A stretch of DNA of 64,000 nt, from assembly GCA_963575745.1 (NCBI GenBank), contig CAUYUJ010006569.1, positions 1 through 64,000 of the forward strand, given 5' to 3'. The notes below the pieces were generated by a model, which was given only the letters and a program-made list of their open reading frames with translations, did no database searches and was not told the DNA's origin. Within the stretch, counting starts at the first letter, position 1. Each line of letters opens with the position of its first letter. A program made the translations under genes and the position numbers. This DNA is from Prorocentrum cordatum. Lineage: Eukaryota; Sar; Dinophyceae; Prorocentrales; Prorocentraceae. Below are positions 47,251 through 56,926 of the stretch, piece by piece.

Positions 47251-47255
47251 GAAGG

Positions 47256-47318
47256 AGGAAGTGGAGGAGGAGGAGGAGGAGTAGGAGGAGGAGGAGGAGT
47301 AGGAGGAGGAGGAGGACC
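47256..47318. repeat. (GGA)n tract at LINE-C 5' end
   Basis: GGA units with GTA interruptions, directly next to the first LINE-C sequence. Confidence 0.9.
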
Positions 47319-47599
47319 CGTGGAAACCCAAGAGTCATCAACGATGTTGGAATTAACCCTCCCTCCAAGCTCCCTCTTCATAGGCCCCTACAACGGTTCA
47401 TGAATTTCCATTTGGGGAACTGCCTCGTTGGAAGACAACAGTTTGAAAATGCTGAAGCGTGCCGCAACATGTTCTCGGGAACTCGACGCCACGTATCAAC
47501 CTGACTGCTGCGTCTTGACGACCCAACATATCTGTTGCGCCCGCATAACTCTGAATCCTTCAAAATCGCTATTCATGGTGCCGTTTGCAACATCTAAAA
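47319..47599. other. No gene seen
   Basis: Spacer between (GGA)n and satellite A, no credible coding signal. Confidence 0.4.
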
Positions 47600-48515
47600 A
47601 AGAATGTGCGCGACACTAAAGCGAGAACCGCAATTTGAAAAGGAGCCGCTCTCAATCCGTGAAACTCTTGCAATTCTTGTTGCACGGATGTGCGCGGCGC
47701 TTAGGCGAGAGGCACAGTTTGAACAGGAACCGCCCTCAATGCGTGAAGCTCTTGTTTTTTAGGTAAAAAGAAAAGAACACAACAAAAAAACGAATGCGCG
47801 CGGCGCTAAGGCGAGAACCGCATTTTGAAAACCACCCGCCCTCAATCCGTGAAGCTCTTGCTAATTTGTAAGAACGAGCGTGCGCGGCGCGAAGGCGAGA
47901 GCCACATGTTGAAAACGACCCACCCTCAATCCGTGAAGCTCTTGCATATGTGCAAGACGAGTGTGCGCGGCGCTACAGCGAGACTACAGCGAGAACCACA
48001 GTTTGAAAACCAGCCGCCCTAAATCCATGACGCGTTTGCCATTTCTAAAAAACGAATGTGCGCGGCGCTAAAGGGAGAACCACATTTTGAAAACCACCCG
48101 CCCGCACTCCGTGAAAGTCTTGCAAATGTTTGAAACTAGCGTGCGCGGCGCTAAGGCGAGAGCCACAATGTGAACACGACCCGCCCTCAACCCGTGAAAC
48201 TCTGGCATTTTTCAAGACGAATGTGCGCGGCGCTGCAGCGAGAACCACATTTTGAAAACCACCCGCCCTCAATCCGCGAAGCTCTTGCAATGCTGTGTTG
48301 AACGAATGTGCGCGGCGCTAAAGCGAGAGCCACGTTTTGAAAACGACCCGCCCTCATTCCGTGAAACTCTTGCAATTCTGTAAAAAGCGAATGCGCACGG
48401 CGCTCAATCTGTGAAGCTCTTGCACTAAAAAAGCGAATGTGCGCGGCGCTAAGGCGAGAGCCACAGTTTGAAAGCAATCCGCCCTTCATCTGTGAAGCTG
48501 TTGTCACTGTTTAAG
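47600..48515. repeat. Satellite A, about eleven units of 80-100 bp
   Basis: Consensus GTGCGCGGCGCTAAGGCGAG, then AACCACATTTTGAAAACCAC, CCGCCCTCAATCCGTGAAGC and TCTTGCA with a variable AT-rich spacer of 10-30 bp. Core GCGCGGCGCT lies near 47690, 47880, 47963, 48058, 48149, 48227, 48308, 48394 (variant) and 48440. An inverse array is at 60085-60425. Confidence 0.9.
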
Positions 48516-48623
48516 CTTCAGAATCATAAGCGGTGAGGAAGTCTCAGGCGACACGCCCGGCCCGCCCTAAAAACTAGCCTCGGGGTGCGACAGGGAGGAA
48601 GCATCTATAAGGCGAAAGAGCGG

Positions 48624-48735
48624 AGGAGGAGGAGGAGGAGGAGGAGGAGACTGAGGGCTGCATCGGCACGACAATCCGGTCAAGAGGCAAGAGGCAACAG
48701 GAGGAGGAGGAGGAGGAGGAGGAGGAGGAGGAGGA
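48624..48735. repeat. Two (GGA)n tracts
   Basis: GGA runs at about 48624-48650 and 48700-48735, separated by a 50-bp spacer. Confidence 0.9.
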
Positions 48736-48778
48736 GCACGCAGACAGGTTCGCGTCGCTGGAAAATGAACCTGAAGAA

Positions 48779-50108
48779 GGACCCAACCATGTGCAGTTGC
48801 GAGTATCGCATTGTGGGTACCGTTTTCGGTGAAGCTCCTATGGGGCCACGAAACTTGTGAGGGGTGCGCCGACATTGGTGGCGCGGACGCATGTGGACAC
48901 CGCCACTGGGGCCTTCGGTGTAGCTTCCCATGGGGCCACGAAGCGCTGCCCTGGGCGAGGGGGACGCATGCGAACTGCGCCATTGGGACCTTCGCTGGAG
49001 TTCCTTATGGAGCCACGAAGCGCTGTCATGGGTGGGGGAGACGCATGCGAACTGCGCCTCTGGCGCCTTCGGTGGAGCTCCCTATGGGGCCACGAAGCGC
49101 TGTCCTGGGTGTGGGGGAGACGCATGCGAAAACCCCGATTGAGGCCGTCGGTGGAGCTCCCGATGGGGCCACGAAGCGCTCTCCTGGGTAGGAAAGACGC
49201 GTGCGAACACCCCCACAGGGGCCTTCGGTGGAGCTCCCTATCGGGCTACGAAACGCTGCCCCGGGTGGGGGAACCGCATGCGGGCACCCCCACTGGGGCC
49301 TCGGTGGATCTCCGTATGGGGCCACGAAGCGCTGCTCTGGGCACGGGAAACCGCATGCGGGCACCCCCGCTGGGGCCTTCGGTGGAGGCCCCCATGGGAC
49401 TACGAAGCGCTGCCCTGGGTGTGGGAACCGCATGCGGGCACCCCCACTGGGGCCTACGGTGGAACTCCCTATGGGGCCACGAAGCGCTGCCCTGGGCACG
49501 GTGAGGCGCATGCGGGCACCCCCACTGGGGCCTTCGGTGGAGCTACGCATGGAGCTACGAAGCGCTGCCCTGGGTGGGAGAACCGCATGCGGGCACCCCC
49601 ACTGGGGCTTTCGGTGGAGCTCACTAACGCTGCCCTGGGTGGGGGAACCGCATGCGGGCACCGCCACTGGGGCCTTCGGTGGAGCTCCCTATGCGGCTAC
49701 GAAACATTGCCCTGTGTGGGGGGAAACCGCATGCGGGCACCCCCGCTGGGGCCGTCGGTGGAGCTCCCTATGGGGCTACGAAGCGCTGCCCTGGGTGGGG
49801 GAACCGCATGCAGGCCCCCCCACTGGGGCCTTCGGTGGAGCTCCCTATTGGGCTACGAAGCGCTGCCCCGGGTGGGGGAACCGCATGCGGGCACCCCCAC
49901 TGGGGCCTTCGGTGGAGCTCCCTATGTGACTACGAAACGCTGCCCTGGGTGGGGGAAACGCATGCGGGCACCCCCACTGGAGCCTTCGGTGGAGCTCCCT
50001 ATGGGGCCACGAAGCGCTGCCCTGGGTAAAGGGGACCGCATGCGGGCACCCCCACTGGGGCCTACGGTGGAGCTCCCTATGGGGCTACGAGGCGCTGCCC
50101 TGGGTGGG
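48779..50108. repeat. Satellite B, array 1 (about 17 units of 77 bp)
   Basis: Unit: GGGGCCACGAAGCGCTGCCC, TGGGTGGGGGAACCGCATGC, GGGCACCCCCACTGGGGCCT, TCGGTGGAGCTCCCTAT. The array is introduced by GACCCAACCATGTGCAGTTG, which also introduces array 2. Open frames on both strands are by-products of the repeat. Confidence 0.93.
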
Positions 50109-50116
50109 TGAAACGC

Positions 50117-50177
50117 AAGGAAGAGGGGGGGGGGCGGGAGGAGGAGGGGGAGGAGGCGGAGGAGGAAGGAGGAGGAA
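50117..50177. repeat. (GGA)n after satellite B array 1 (empty site)
   Basis: GGA-rich tract between the last satellite unit and the segment GGTGGGACGCGGGGCGCTGT. This is the uninterrupted form of the locus carrying LINE-D. Confidence 0.9.
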
Positions 50178-50258
50178 GGTGGGACGCGGGGCGCTGTTTC
50201 TTCAAAACGAGGACCCAACACCACAGAACGGTTGGGAAAAATCATCATGGAAATTTGT
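50178..50258. repeat. Locus segment S, copy 1
   Basis: GGTGGGACGCGGGGCGCTGT, TTCTTCAAAACGAGGACCCA, ACACCACAGAACGGTTGGG. Copies at 55580-55665 and, diverged, 59145-59215. Confidence 0.9.
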
Positions 50259-50261
50259 TTG

Positions 50262-50375
50262 CCGATTTCAAGCTTTGGAGGCCCTCGCCGGGCCCTGGGG
50301 CCGTCAAAAGACGACTCTGGAGGCAAAACCGGTCTCAAGGAATGGGTCGGGATTTCCAGGGGCCGCGCGTGGAAC
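50262..50375 (+). repeat. Dispersed repeat FR1, copy 3
   Basis: GGAGGCCCTCGCCGGGCCCT, GGGGCCGTCAAAAGACGAC and GGTCGGGATTTCCAGGGGCC mark the family. Length about 110 bp; no coding capacity or clear TIR. Confidence 0.85.
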
Positions 50376-50387
50376 TAGCCTGGCGAA

Positions 50388-51287
50388 AGACCCAACCATG
50401 TGCAGTTGCGAGTACCGCATTGTGGGTACCGGTTTCGGTGAAGCTCCTATGGGGCCACGAAACTTGTGAGGTGCGCCGAAATCGGTGGCGCGGACGCATG
50501 TGAACACCGCCACTGGGGCCTTCGGTGTAGCTCCCTATGGGGCCACGAAACGCTGCCCTGGGCGAGGGGGGCGCATGCGAACTGCGCCATTGGGACCTTC
50601 GCTGGAGCTCCTTATGGGGCCACGAAGCGCTGTCATGGGCGGGGGGGACGCATGCGAACTGCGCCTCTGGTGCCTTCGGTGGAGCTCCCTGTGGGACCGC
50701 GAAGCGCTGTCCTGGGTGGGGGAGACGCATGCGAACACCCCGATTAAGGCCTTCGGTTGAGCTCCCTATGGGGCCACGAAGCGCTGTCCTGGGTAGGGGG
50801 GACGCATGCGAACACCCCCACAGGGGCCTTCGGTGGAACTCCCTATCGGGCTACGAAACGCTGCCCCGGGTGGGGGAACCGCATGCGGGCACCCCCACTG
50901 GGGCCTCGGTGGATCTCCGTATGGGGCCACGAAGCGCTGCTCTGGGCACGGGAAACCGCATGCGGGCACCCCCGCTGGGGCCTTCGGTGGAGGCCCCCAT
51001 GGGACTACGAAGCGCTGCCCTGGGGTGGGAACCGCATGCGGGCACCCCCACTGGGGCCTTCGGTGGAGCTCCGCATGGGGCCACCGACGAAGCGCTGCCC
51101 TGGGTGGGGGAACCTCATGCGGGCACCCCCCCCGGGCCTTCGGTGGAGCTCCATATGGGGCTACGAAGCGCTGCCCTGGGGTGGGAACCGCATGCGGGCA
51201 TCCCCCACTGGGGCCTTCGGTGGAGCTCCCTATGGGGCAACGAAACGCTGCCCTGGGTGGGGGAACCGCACGCGGGCACCCCAACTG
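50388..51287. repeat. Satellite B, array 2 (about 11 units)
   Basis: Same unit and same leader as array 1, with corresponding variant units in the same order at its start (units with GAACTGCGCC), which shows that the two arrays derive from one duplication. Confidence 0.93.
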
Positions 51288-51328
51288 AGGGGAGGGAGGA
51301 GCGGGAGGAGGAAGGGGAGGACGCGCAC
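51288..51328. repeat. GGA-rich tract, 3' side of LINE-D
   Basis: GGAGGGAGGAGCGGGAGGAG then GAAGGGGAGGAC, directly after the last satellite unit. Confidence 0.85.
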
Positions 51329-51329
51329 G

Positions 51330-51844
51330 ACCACGAAGGGAGTGACCTAATTCGCAGAAGGGACAGGCGGGCTAGACGGGGAAGGCGGGGTCCTCCTCCT
51401 CCAGGCCCTCGCCCCGTCGCCGCCTGTCCACGAGCTCCGCGCCGGGCATCTCGAGCTCGGAGCGCGCGAGGCCGACCAGCTCCAAAACTCGCTGAAGGTC
51501 GGCCGCTGGCCCCTCGCGGCGAAAAGGATGGCCCCCCCGAGACTGTTTCGGGGGCCCCTGGAGGCCTCTGCTCCAGGCCGCGAAAACAGGAGGTCCATTC
51601 TAGCCGAACCTCTTGGGTCGGGGCACCAATATACGCCAGCGTGAAACCCCTTGGATTCTGATGGCCAGGATACAAACCATCACGAAATTTGTCCAGATTT
51701 AACAAGCGACCCGACGACGAAGGTCGACAAACCGAACGAACGCCACCTCTCTCCGTGCTGGCGTGGGAAACAGCACCACAAGAGGTGCAGCACAGTAGTG
51801 AATCATGAAACGTGTTCCTATCCGACTCATAAACATCCCCCTGC
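51330..51844. other. LINE-D 3' untranslated region
   Basis: No coding signal. GC-rich sequence between the RNase H stop and the GGA tract. Confidence 0.5.
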
Positions 51845-52750
51845 TCAAGAGCGCGCCCGTTTTGGACCCGCGCTCCAGGGGCCGGGGGAGGGGGGGATCT
51901 CAGGAGGCTGCTCGCTGTCAGGGTTCCCAAGGGCCTCCTGAGGCCCGCCTCCCCGCCCAGAGGCCCCTGGACCACCGGGCGCCTCCGAGGGGGTCCCTGG
52001 CGCTCCAGGAAGGGACAACCCAGGGATAACGTCGAGCAGGACGTAGCTTAGCCATTCCAGCTTCACGCGATCGCTTAAACGCAGATCTCTGCACTCAGCC
52101 TGCTGGCTAGCGCAGTAAACGCCCACACGTCGCTCAAACTCAGCATAACCAGTGAGCAGCTGTCTGTCTGCCGCCGCAATTCGGAATGGCTCAGCCCCCT
52201 CCTTGGCGAGCTTGTCCGCTTCCGAGTTCCCAAGCCGCTGCATCTCCGTGATCTCGCGCACATCCACCATCGAGGTGTGGGAAGGGATCTTATGAACACC
52301 AATTCCTTCTAAACGGTCCCCTATCTCAGCCCACCAGTGGGCCCGCGCAGAATTCGAACTCGAGGCCCCCGTGAGGTTTCGGAGGCGCCCGACTGTGGCA
52401 GCGCAGTCCACATAGAGCGAGACATTGGAGGAGAGGACCGATCGGCGAGAGAGCATCAGCACCGCAAAATCTTCACCGTCGCGCGCCTGTTGTTCAGGCG
52501 CTTCCCCGAACGGCACAACACCGAACAAGGCGGCCAAGGTTCTGCCTTGGCTGTCGAGCACCACAGCTGCCCACCCCGCGGCCCCTAGGCCTGTGAGCCC
52601 CCCCTCGAATCTCGGCCCGTCCGCGAAAATGCGCGCCCCTCGGGAATGAACAGGGGGCCGTCCTGAGGCCGCTGGAAGCGACGCGTGCGCGGATTCAGCG
52701 GGTCGCGAGGGGGTCGCTCCACCCAGGCCGCAGGGTTGGGGAACAGACAT
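51845..52750 (-). CDS. LINE-D RNase H domain
   Basis: Open frame with IFADGPRFEGG (first Asp), ARDGEDFAVLMLSRRS (Glu helix), LYVDCAATVGRL (second Asp), and IPSHTSMVDV with GNSEADKLAKEGA (His and last Asp): a complete RNase H fold by motif, about residues 40-190. It closely follows the LINE-A domain. It ends in a Pro/Gly-rich tail. The frame is open from the Cys/His region only after a frame change near 52700. Confidence 0.8.
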   Translation of the reverse strand: MSVPQPCGLGGATPSRPAESAHASLPAASGRPPVHSRGARIFADGPRFEGGLTGLGAAGWAAVVLDSQGRTLAALFGVVPFGEAPEQQARDGEDFAVLMLSRRSVLSSNVSLYVDCAATVGRLRNLTGASSSNSARAHWWAEIGDRLEGIGVHKIPSHTSMVDVREITEMQRLGNSEADKLAKEGAEPFRIAAADRQLLTGYAEFERRVGVYCASQQAECRDLRLSDRVKLEWLSYVLLDVIPGLSLPGAPGTPSEAPGGPGASGRGGGPQEALGNPDSEQPPEIPPSPGPWSAGPKRARS

Positions 52751-53220
52751 CTAATGAAGAGCTCTCCAGCTGGAGTCGGGGGATGGCCAACCTTCCGAGC
52801 AGCCCTGGCAACCAAAGGATCCAGGTTCTCACGTCGCCACGGTTCGAACGCAATGCATCGGAAACGACGATGGCACAAAGTGCCACGGCCATCTCTGCAC
52901 AGCTGACATTCACAGGTGGCCTCTGGACTGTGTTCAAACATTCTGTGCTGGCACCAATGCACATTCGCCGCGAGTGCCGAAAGCGCGGCCTTGTGCGATT
53001 TCGCCCACACCTCGGACCCCTTTCCGCCCCAGAAGCTGGTGAATGGGCTGCCAAAAAACGGGCCCACTCCACAGGCCAAGATCAAACTGCTTTAGCTGTT
53101 CCTCTCTCTCGATGGCCCTAACGGCCGAGCCACGCAGGAGGTGCGAGAAGAACTTGGGCGAGAAGCAACCTATAGACCACTCTCTCTGGAGGTCATCAAC
53201 AAGGGCCATCTTCGACAACC
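52585..53220 (-). pseudogene. LINE-D thumb region and Cys/His motif
   Basis: Frames 53218-52934 and 53085-52585 give VDDLQREWSIGCFSPKFFSH and CECQLCRDGRGTLCHRRFRC, the latter matching the motif position in LINE-A. An overlap with a frame change near 52990 joins them. Confidence 0.6.
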
Positions 53221-53757
53221 CGAAAGACCATCGGACCCGAGAAAGCTGCAGGAAAAGCGCGGCAACGGGCTGACGAACCTAGCTCCATGGGGCCTGGCCC
53301 TTCTGAACAGCGAGAGCGCCCTGGACACCGGACTCTAACGCAGCTTTCGAGATGGACTTGGCCCACCAACCTCCAGCGAATTCCTTTGCAGCCGACGCCG
53401 CCGAAAACCAAAAGCGGGCCCCTGCCTGAGCCAGGGTCGGGAGGGGGGGGGGAACCTGAACCCCAGGGGCGCCCCGGGAAGGATAGGCCCCCAGGATCGC
53501 GCGGCCTGGAGCCGAAGCTCGTGGAGGGTGGTCGGCGGGATCCCCAACATCTGGGATCCCCAAGTTGCTTTAGCCAGCGGTCCAACTCGACAGACACGAC
53601 TATGTTTCTCACTCTGCCCAAACTGGCGCAGGGCTGCTCCAGTGCTGCGGGCGGCCGCAAGCCTCGACGACTGCGCGCCGACTCTCCGAGCACTGCCGTC
53701 CAGCGCGTCGCCGCCGAGGTCGCGGTGGGAGATGGCCAGCTTGTCGTCTGCGAGCTT
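53221..53757 (-). pseudogene. LINE-D RT-thumb connection
   Basis: Lower-quality coding signal in several frames (for example NIVVSVELDRWLKQLGD near 53600). Corresponds in position to the connection after the palm. No motif. Confidence 0.4.
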
Positions 53758-54774
53758 TCACCTTGGATCCTGTGCCAGCTCAGGCAGATGGCTGCGGTCA
53801 GACATCATAAACTTGGTCTTGTCCCAATTGATAGGCAACTTCCTCGACTCCAACTCTGATGTGACAATCTCGAAGCTGGCAATAGTATTCGCAATAACTG
53901 TCTTGGGGCCACCGATGGTGTGCGTCGTCAAATCATCCACCACGTTCAGCGCTCGGCATGGTGGAGTCTCCTCTGCCAATCTCTCGAGAAGGCACAGCGC
54001 CATCAGCTTCGACACTCCGGTTGCTGCGCTACAGCCTGCGACGACCGTACCATTTGGATGGCTGACTCTGCTAGTTCCCCCCGTCCACCTGGCTCTTCTC
54101 GGCGCGCGGTACAAGCAGCGCAACGCCTTGAGCAAGGCTCCGTCGAAGCTGTAGTGCTCCGCTGCTTCTCGCAGCTGCCGATGGCTAACGTTCTCGAAGA
54201 ACTTGCGGGTGTCGTAATGCGCCGTGATGGCCGACAGCCGTTTCCGTCTGGCGTGGCACGCCAACATGTTATGTAGGTATGCCGCCTTGCCACAACTGGT
54301 CGCCGCATTCTTTCCCCAGAAGAACTGGGCATCAGCAGACGCTTCCCAACTCTTGACATACTGCCTTCTGCATCGGCTCCATATCCGTGCCCAGAAACAG
54401 AGTAAGCCTATGGGCCTGGTCCCACCATCTGGCTTTGGAAGGAAAACATTGATCGTAACCCACATACGTTCACATTGTGGTTCGCGTTTACAACACGTGA
54501 GAATCTCCTGCAGCCTCCTCACACATGCACCATCCAGGAACCGAACGAGCCTCATGTGGAAATTGCCCCAGCCAGCTCCTGTGGAGGGTCCGAAGGAACG
54601 GCACACTTGCACGATCTGGTCCTCCGCAATGGGGTCGAGCTTCCAAGGATAACTCCAGTCCGATGGCGCCGCCTCTTGGACCCTGTCATCCGAGAACCAC
54701 AGCTCTTCCCATTCCTCAAGCACCGCAGTGATTGCTGCAGCTCCCACCAACCCATGAGGCTGACCCTTGGACAA
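53758..54774 (-). CDS. LINE-D reverse transcriptase
   Basis: A 338-residue open frame with a complete set of RT motifs: VFLPKPDGGTRPIGL (fingers, about residue 110), ITAHYDTRKFFENVSH (motif A, Asp near 190), GTVVAGCSAATGVSKLM (motif B, near 245), and NVVDDLTTH (motif C, DD near 277-278), then LPINWDKTKFM. Both active-site aspartates of motif C are present, unlike LINE-A. The frame begins within the linker (EWEELWFSDDRVQEA). It is the best preserved RT of the conventional LINEs in the window. Confidence 0.88.
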   Translation of the reverse strand: MSKGQPHGLVGAAAITAVLEEWEELWFSDDRVQEAAPSDWSYPWKLDPIAEDQIVQVCRSFGPSTGAGWGNFHMRLVRFLDGACVRRLQEILTCCKREPQCERMWVTINVFLPKPDGGTRPIGLLCFWARIWSRCRRQYVKSWEASADAQFFWGKNAATSCGKAAYLHNMLACHARRKRLSAITAHYDTRKFFENVSHRQLREAAEHYSFDGALLKALRCLYRAPRRARWTGGTSRVSHPNGTVVAGCSAATGVSKLMALCLLERLAEETPPCRALNVVDDLTTHTIGGPKTVIANTIASFEIVTSELESRKLPINWDKTKFMMSDRSHLPELAQDPR

Positions 54775-55562
54775 GGTGGGCGTTTCCTCTAGACGCTTGG
54801 GCCGAGCAATCGCATGCGCCAGCTTCCCAGAACCTTCTGCTGCAGATTCGCCAAACTCACGCCAAGCTTTGCTCCTGGCCTGGGAATCCTGGCGCCTACG
54901 TTATTCTACCTCCTCCATTAGGACAGTTCGAAACCAGGCTGACTGCTGGCCTCCTCGCTTTGCCAGGGCAACCCACTTCTGGACATCCTTCGCCTTCAGG
55001 GAGGGTGAGTCCGAGATGGCCTCAGGGAGCTCCAGGGCTAGCAGCTGTCTCTCGCACCTCTCAGAGTGCTCGGGTCGGCTTGCTTTCGAACCCGAAGGAG
55101 CTGAGGACGCCACACAGAGGGCATCCCAGAGCCTGAGCGCGCTCAACCACGACCTGGTGTCCGACTCGTCGTGGCGCTCGTGGATGGACTTGGCGCAGTC
55201 CACCAGTCGCTTCTGCTTCAGCACAAACCCCTTTCTCCCTGCCAATGTACATCCTCCTGTCCGAGAGCGGTATCTCGAACAACTGTACCAGGTACTTCTC
55301 GGCGGCCTTGAACCACATCGCTGCGGCGTCCTCCACTGAGTCGAAGGGGGCATCCAGCTGCCACTCCTCCAGCACCTGCACCGAGGAAGGCGCGCCCACT
55401 TGAGTGAGGTCCACCGCTTTGGCACCATTGGTCTTCTCCCAGGCTTTCCGCTTCGCCTCTTGCTCCGCCAATGGGAAGGCCCTCGGCGGCGCCTCCACCC
55501 AGACGAAGGGCTCATCTCTCAAGCCGTCAAGCTTGATCTCCACATAGCAGTGAGGCGAAATG
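54775..55562 (-). pseudogene. LINE-D endonuclease-RT linker, truncated at 5' end
   Basis: Minus frames 55560-55061 and then 55515-54901 read CYVEIKLDGLRDEPFVWVEA, DSVEDAAAMWFKAAEKYLVQ, LFEIPLSDRRMYIGREKG, then LALELPEAISDSPSLKAKDV. This matches in position and style the LINE-A segment ENESLDSLARRWFSSAELYL. One frame change is needed near 55250. The sequence starts abruptly at the GGA tract, marking 5' truncation. Confidence 0.6.
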
Positions 55563-55579
55563 GGCGAGGAGGAGGAAGG
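55563..55579. repeat. GGA tract, 5' side of LINE-D
   Basis: GAGGAGGAGGAAGGAGGAGG, identical to the matching part of 50155-50177. Confidence 0.85.
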
Positions 55580-55665
55580 AGGAGGAAGGTGGGACGCGGG
55601 GCGCTGTCTCTTCAAAACAAGGACCCAACACCACAGGATGGTTGGGAAAAAACAATAATTCACAT
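55580..55665. repeat. Locus segment S, copy 2
   Basis: GGTGGGACGCGGGGCGCTGT, CTCTTCAAAACAAGGACCCA, ACACCACAGGATGGTTGGG; differs from copy 1 at only a few positions. Confidence 0.9.
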
Positions 55666-55739
55666 GTCTGGGGAGAAGGACTCAGACATGCCCGCTTCGA
55701 GAAACATCTCGAAGGGCGTTGGTAAGGCTTCGGGGTCCC

Positions 55740-56065
55740 AGACAGCCCCCCCAGGTAGTCCCCTGGCCTCAACAGGCCCCCCGAACAGTCTCAGCTGGCC
55801 TCAGCAGGCCACTCGGGTAGTCCAAGCTGGCCTCAACAGACCCTCCGAGTAGCCCAGGGCAGTCTCAACACCCTGGCGCCACCTCTGGCGGTGCCCCTGG
55901 GGCGCTCCGCGCCCCAAGGTTAGGGTGTTGAGAACGCCCCCGGCTACTCGGGGGGCCTGTTGAGGCCCGCTTAGGCTACTCGGTGGGCATGCTTTGAAGC
56001 CAATTAGAACTGCCTGGAGGAGCCTGTTGAGGCCAGCCGGGACTACCTCGGGTGGCTGTCCGCGC
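55740..56065. mobile_element. Foldback element FR2, copy 2
   Basis: Left arm repeats CTGGCCTCAACAGGCCCCCC, centre CACCCTGGCGCCACCTCTGG with GGCGCTCCGCGCCCCAAGGT, right arm CTGTTGAGGCCAGCCGGGAC. Same order as 40755-41115. Confidence 0.75.
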
Positions 56066-56104
56066 GTAACCCGGAGCCTCACCAATCGGCGCTTTTTGAC
56101 AATG

Positions 56105-56215
56105 TTCGGCCTCTGAGGGCCCTCCCCGCGCTCTGGGACCGTCAAAGCACGACCCGGGATGAGAAGCCGGCCTTGGGGAAAGGGTCGGGACTTCGGGGGA
56201 CCCCGTGTAAGACAG
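56105..56215 (+). repeat. Dispersed repeat FR1, copy 4
   Basis: GGGCCCTCCCCGCGCTCTGG, GACCGTCAAAGCACGAC and AAAGGGTCGGGACTTCGGGG correspond to copy 3 in the same orientation. Confidence 0.75.
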
Positions 56216-56235
56216 TGGAAGTCTGGGGGAAGAGA

Positions 56236-56310
56236 AAAGGAGGAGGAGGAGGAGGAGGAGGAGGAGGAGGAGGAGGAGGAGGAGGAGGCTTCTCGAGGAG
56301 GAGGAGGCGG
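56236..56310. repeat. (GGA)n tract
   Basis: Uninterrupted GGA units at 56239-56287, then variants. Confidence 0.95.
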
Positions 56311-56622
56311 AGGAGCGCCAGAGGCGCCGCCAGGGAGGTCTAGCGCAGATATGATAAACCTGCGCGGGATTCCGAGAGTTTATGCTTACATGTTCTGCCC
56401 CTCGAGAAGATCACTGAACCAGACACCTGCTGGTCGGAAGGCGTGGAACTCGGAGCGTCGGGGCGTGGTCGCCGAGAGGAAGCGCCCGCTCGGCGGCTCG
56501 GGCGCCCCACGGCGGCCGAGGCGACACGCTGTGCCCTGCAGGCGGAGAGCGTGCCGCTCCGCTCCGCGGGGCGGGAGGCTCGGCAAGGCTCGGGGCTGGG
56601 CGTCGCTTCGTGGGGCGATGCA

Positions 56623-56623
<1 letters not shown>
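56311..56623. other. No gene seen
   Basis: GC-rich spacer, no coding evidence. Confidence 0.4.

Positions 56624-56654
<31 letters not shown>
56624..56654. repeat. (G)31 homopolymer
   Basis: Thirty-one G without interruption. A (C)17 run follows at 56771-56787. Confidence 0.95.
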
Positions 56655-56655
<1 letters not shown>

Positions 56656-56770
56656 AGAGGCGTGCACACCTCGGGGCCCCAAAGGCACCCTTTGGGGGCC
56701 CTCAGGGGCACCTTTTGTGGCCCTGGGCGGCCCTTTTCTGCAGCACGCGCTGCCGCCCCCCTATGGATCT

Positions 56771-56787
56771 CCCCCCCCCCCCCCCCC
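56771..56787. repeat. (C)17 homopolymer
   Basis: Seventeen C, about 120 bp from the G31 run and able to pair with part of it. Confidence 0.95.
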
Positions 56788-56926
56788 TTACGCGACACCC
56801 GACGGGACGTTGAGGCGTTGGGACCGGGCAGTGGATAGCGCGTCGGTCACCGAAGCGTGGCGGGCCAGAGCCGGTGGAGCGACACGCTTTCCAAAAGTTC
56901 CCGACCGCAGGTGCTGACGCGCACAG

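Larger units (their letters stand above)
42257..47255 (-). mobile_element. LINE-C, decayed non-LTR retrotransposon
   Basis: Minus-strand element between two (GGA)n tracts (42180-42256 and 47256-47318). It contains an endonuclease, degraded RT, zinc-finger and helical C-terminal region. Its sense 3' end reads CATTGTTTCATTGTTCATTG, a short tandem repeat next to the GGA tract. The 5' end lacks ORF1 and a spliced leader, so it is probably 5'-truncated. It differs clearly from LINE-A and LINE-D and has no RNase H that I can see. Confidence 0.65.
51330..55562 (-). mobile_element. LINE-D, 5'-truncated non-LTR retrotransposon
   Basis: Minus-strand element with the linker before the RT, an intact-looking RT, a Cys/His motif and RNase H; ORF1 and endonuclease are missing. 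It is related to LINE-A in every shared domain. It lies within a GGA tract: the order satellite B, GGA, segment S is continuous at 50108-50258 but is here split by 4.2 kb of LINE. The 5' junction is at about 55562, where the sequence becomes GAGGAGGAGGAAGGAGGAGG. No poly(A) is visible at the 3' end. Confidence 0.85.

Noticed and set aside
48857-51350. Open frames of 200-370 codons in satellite B
   Set aside because: They follow the 77-bp unit with frame drift and exist on both strands.
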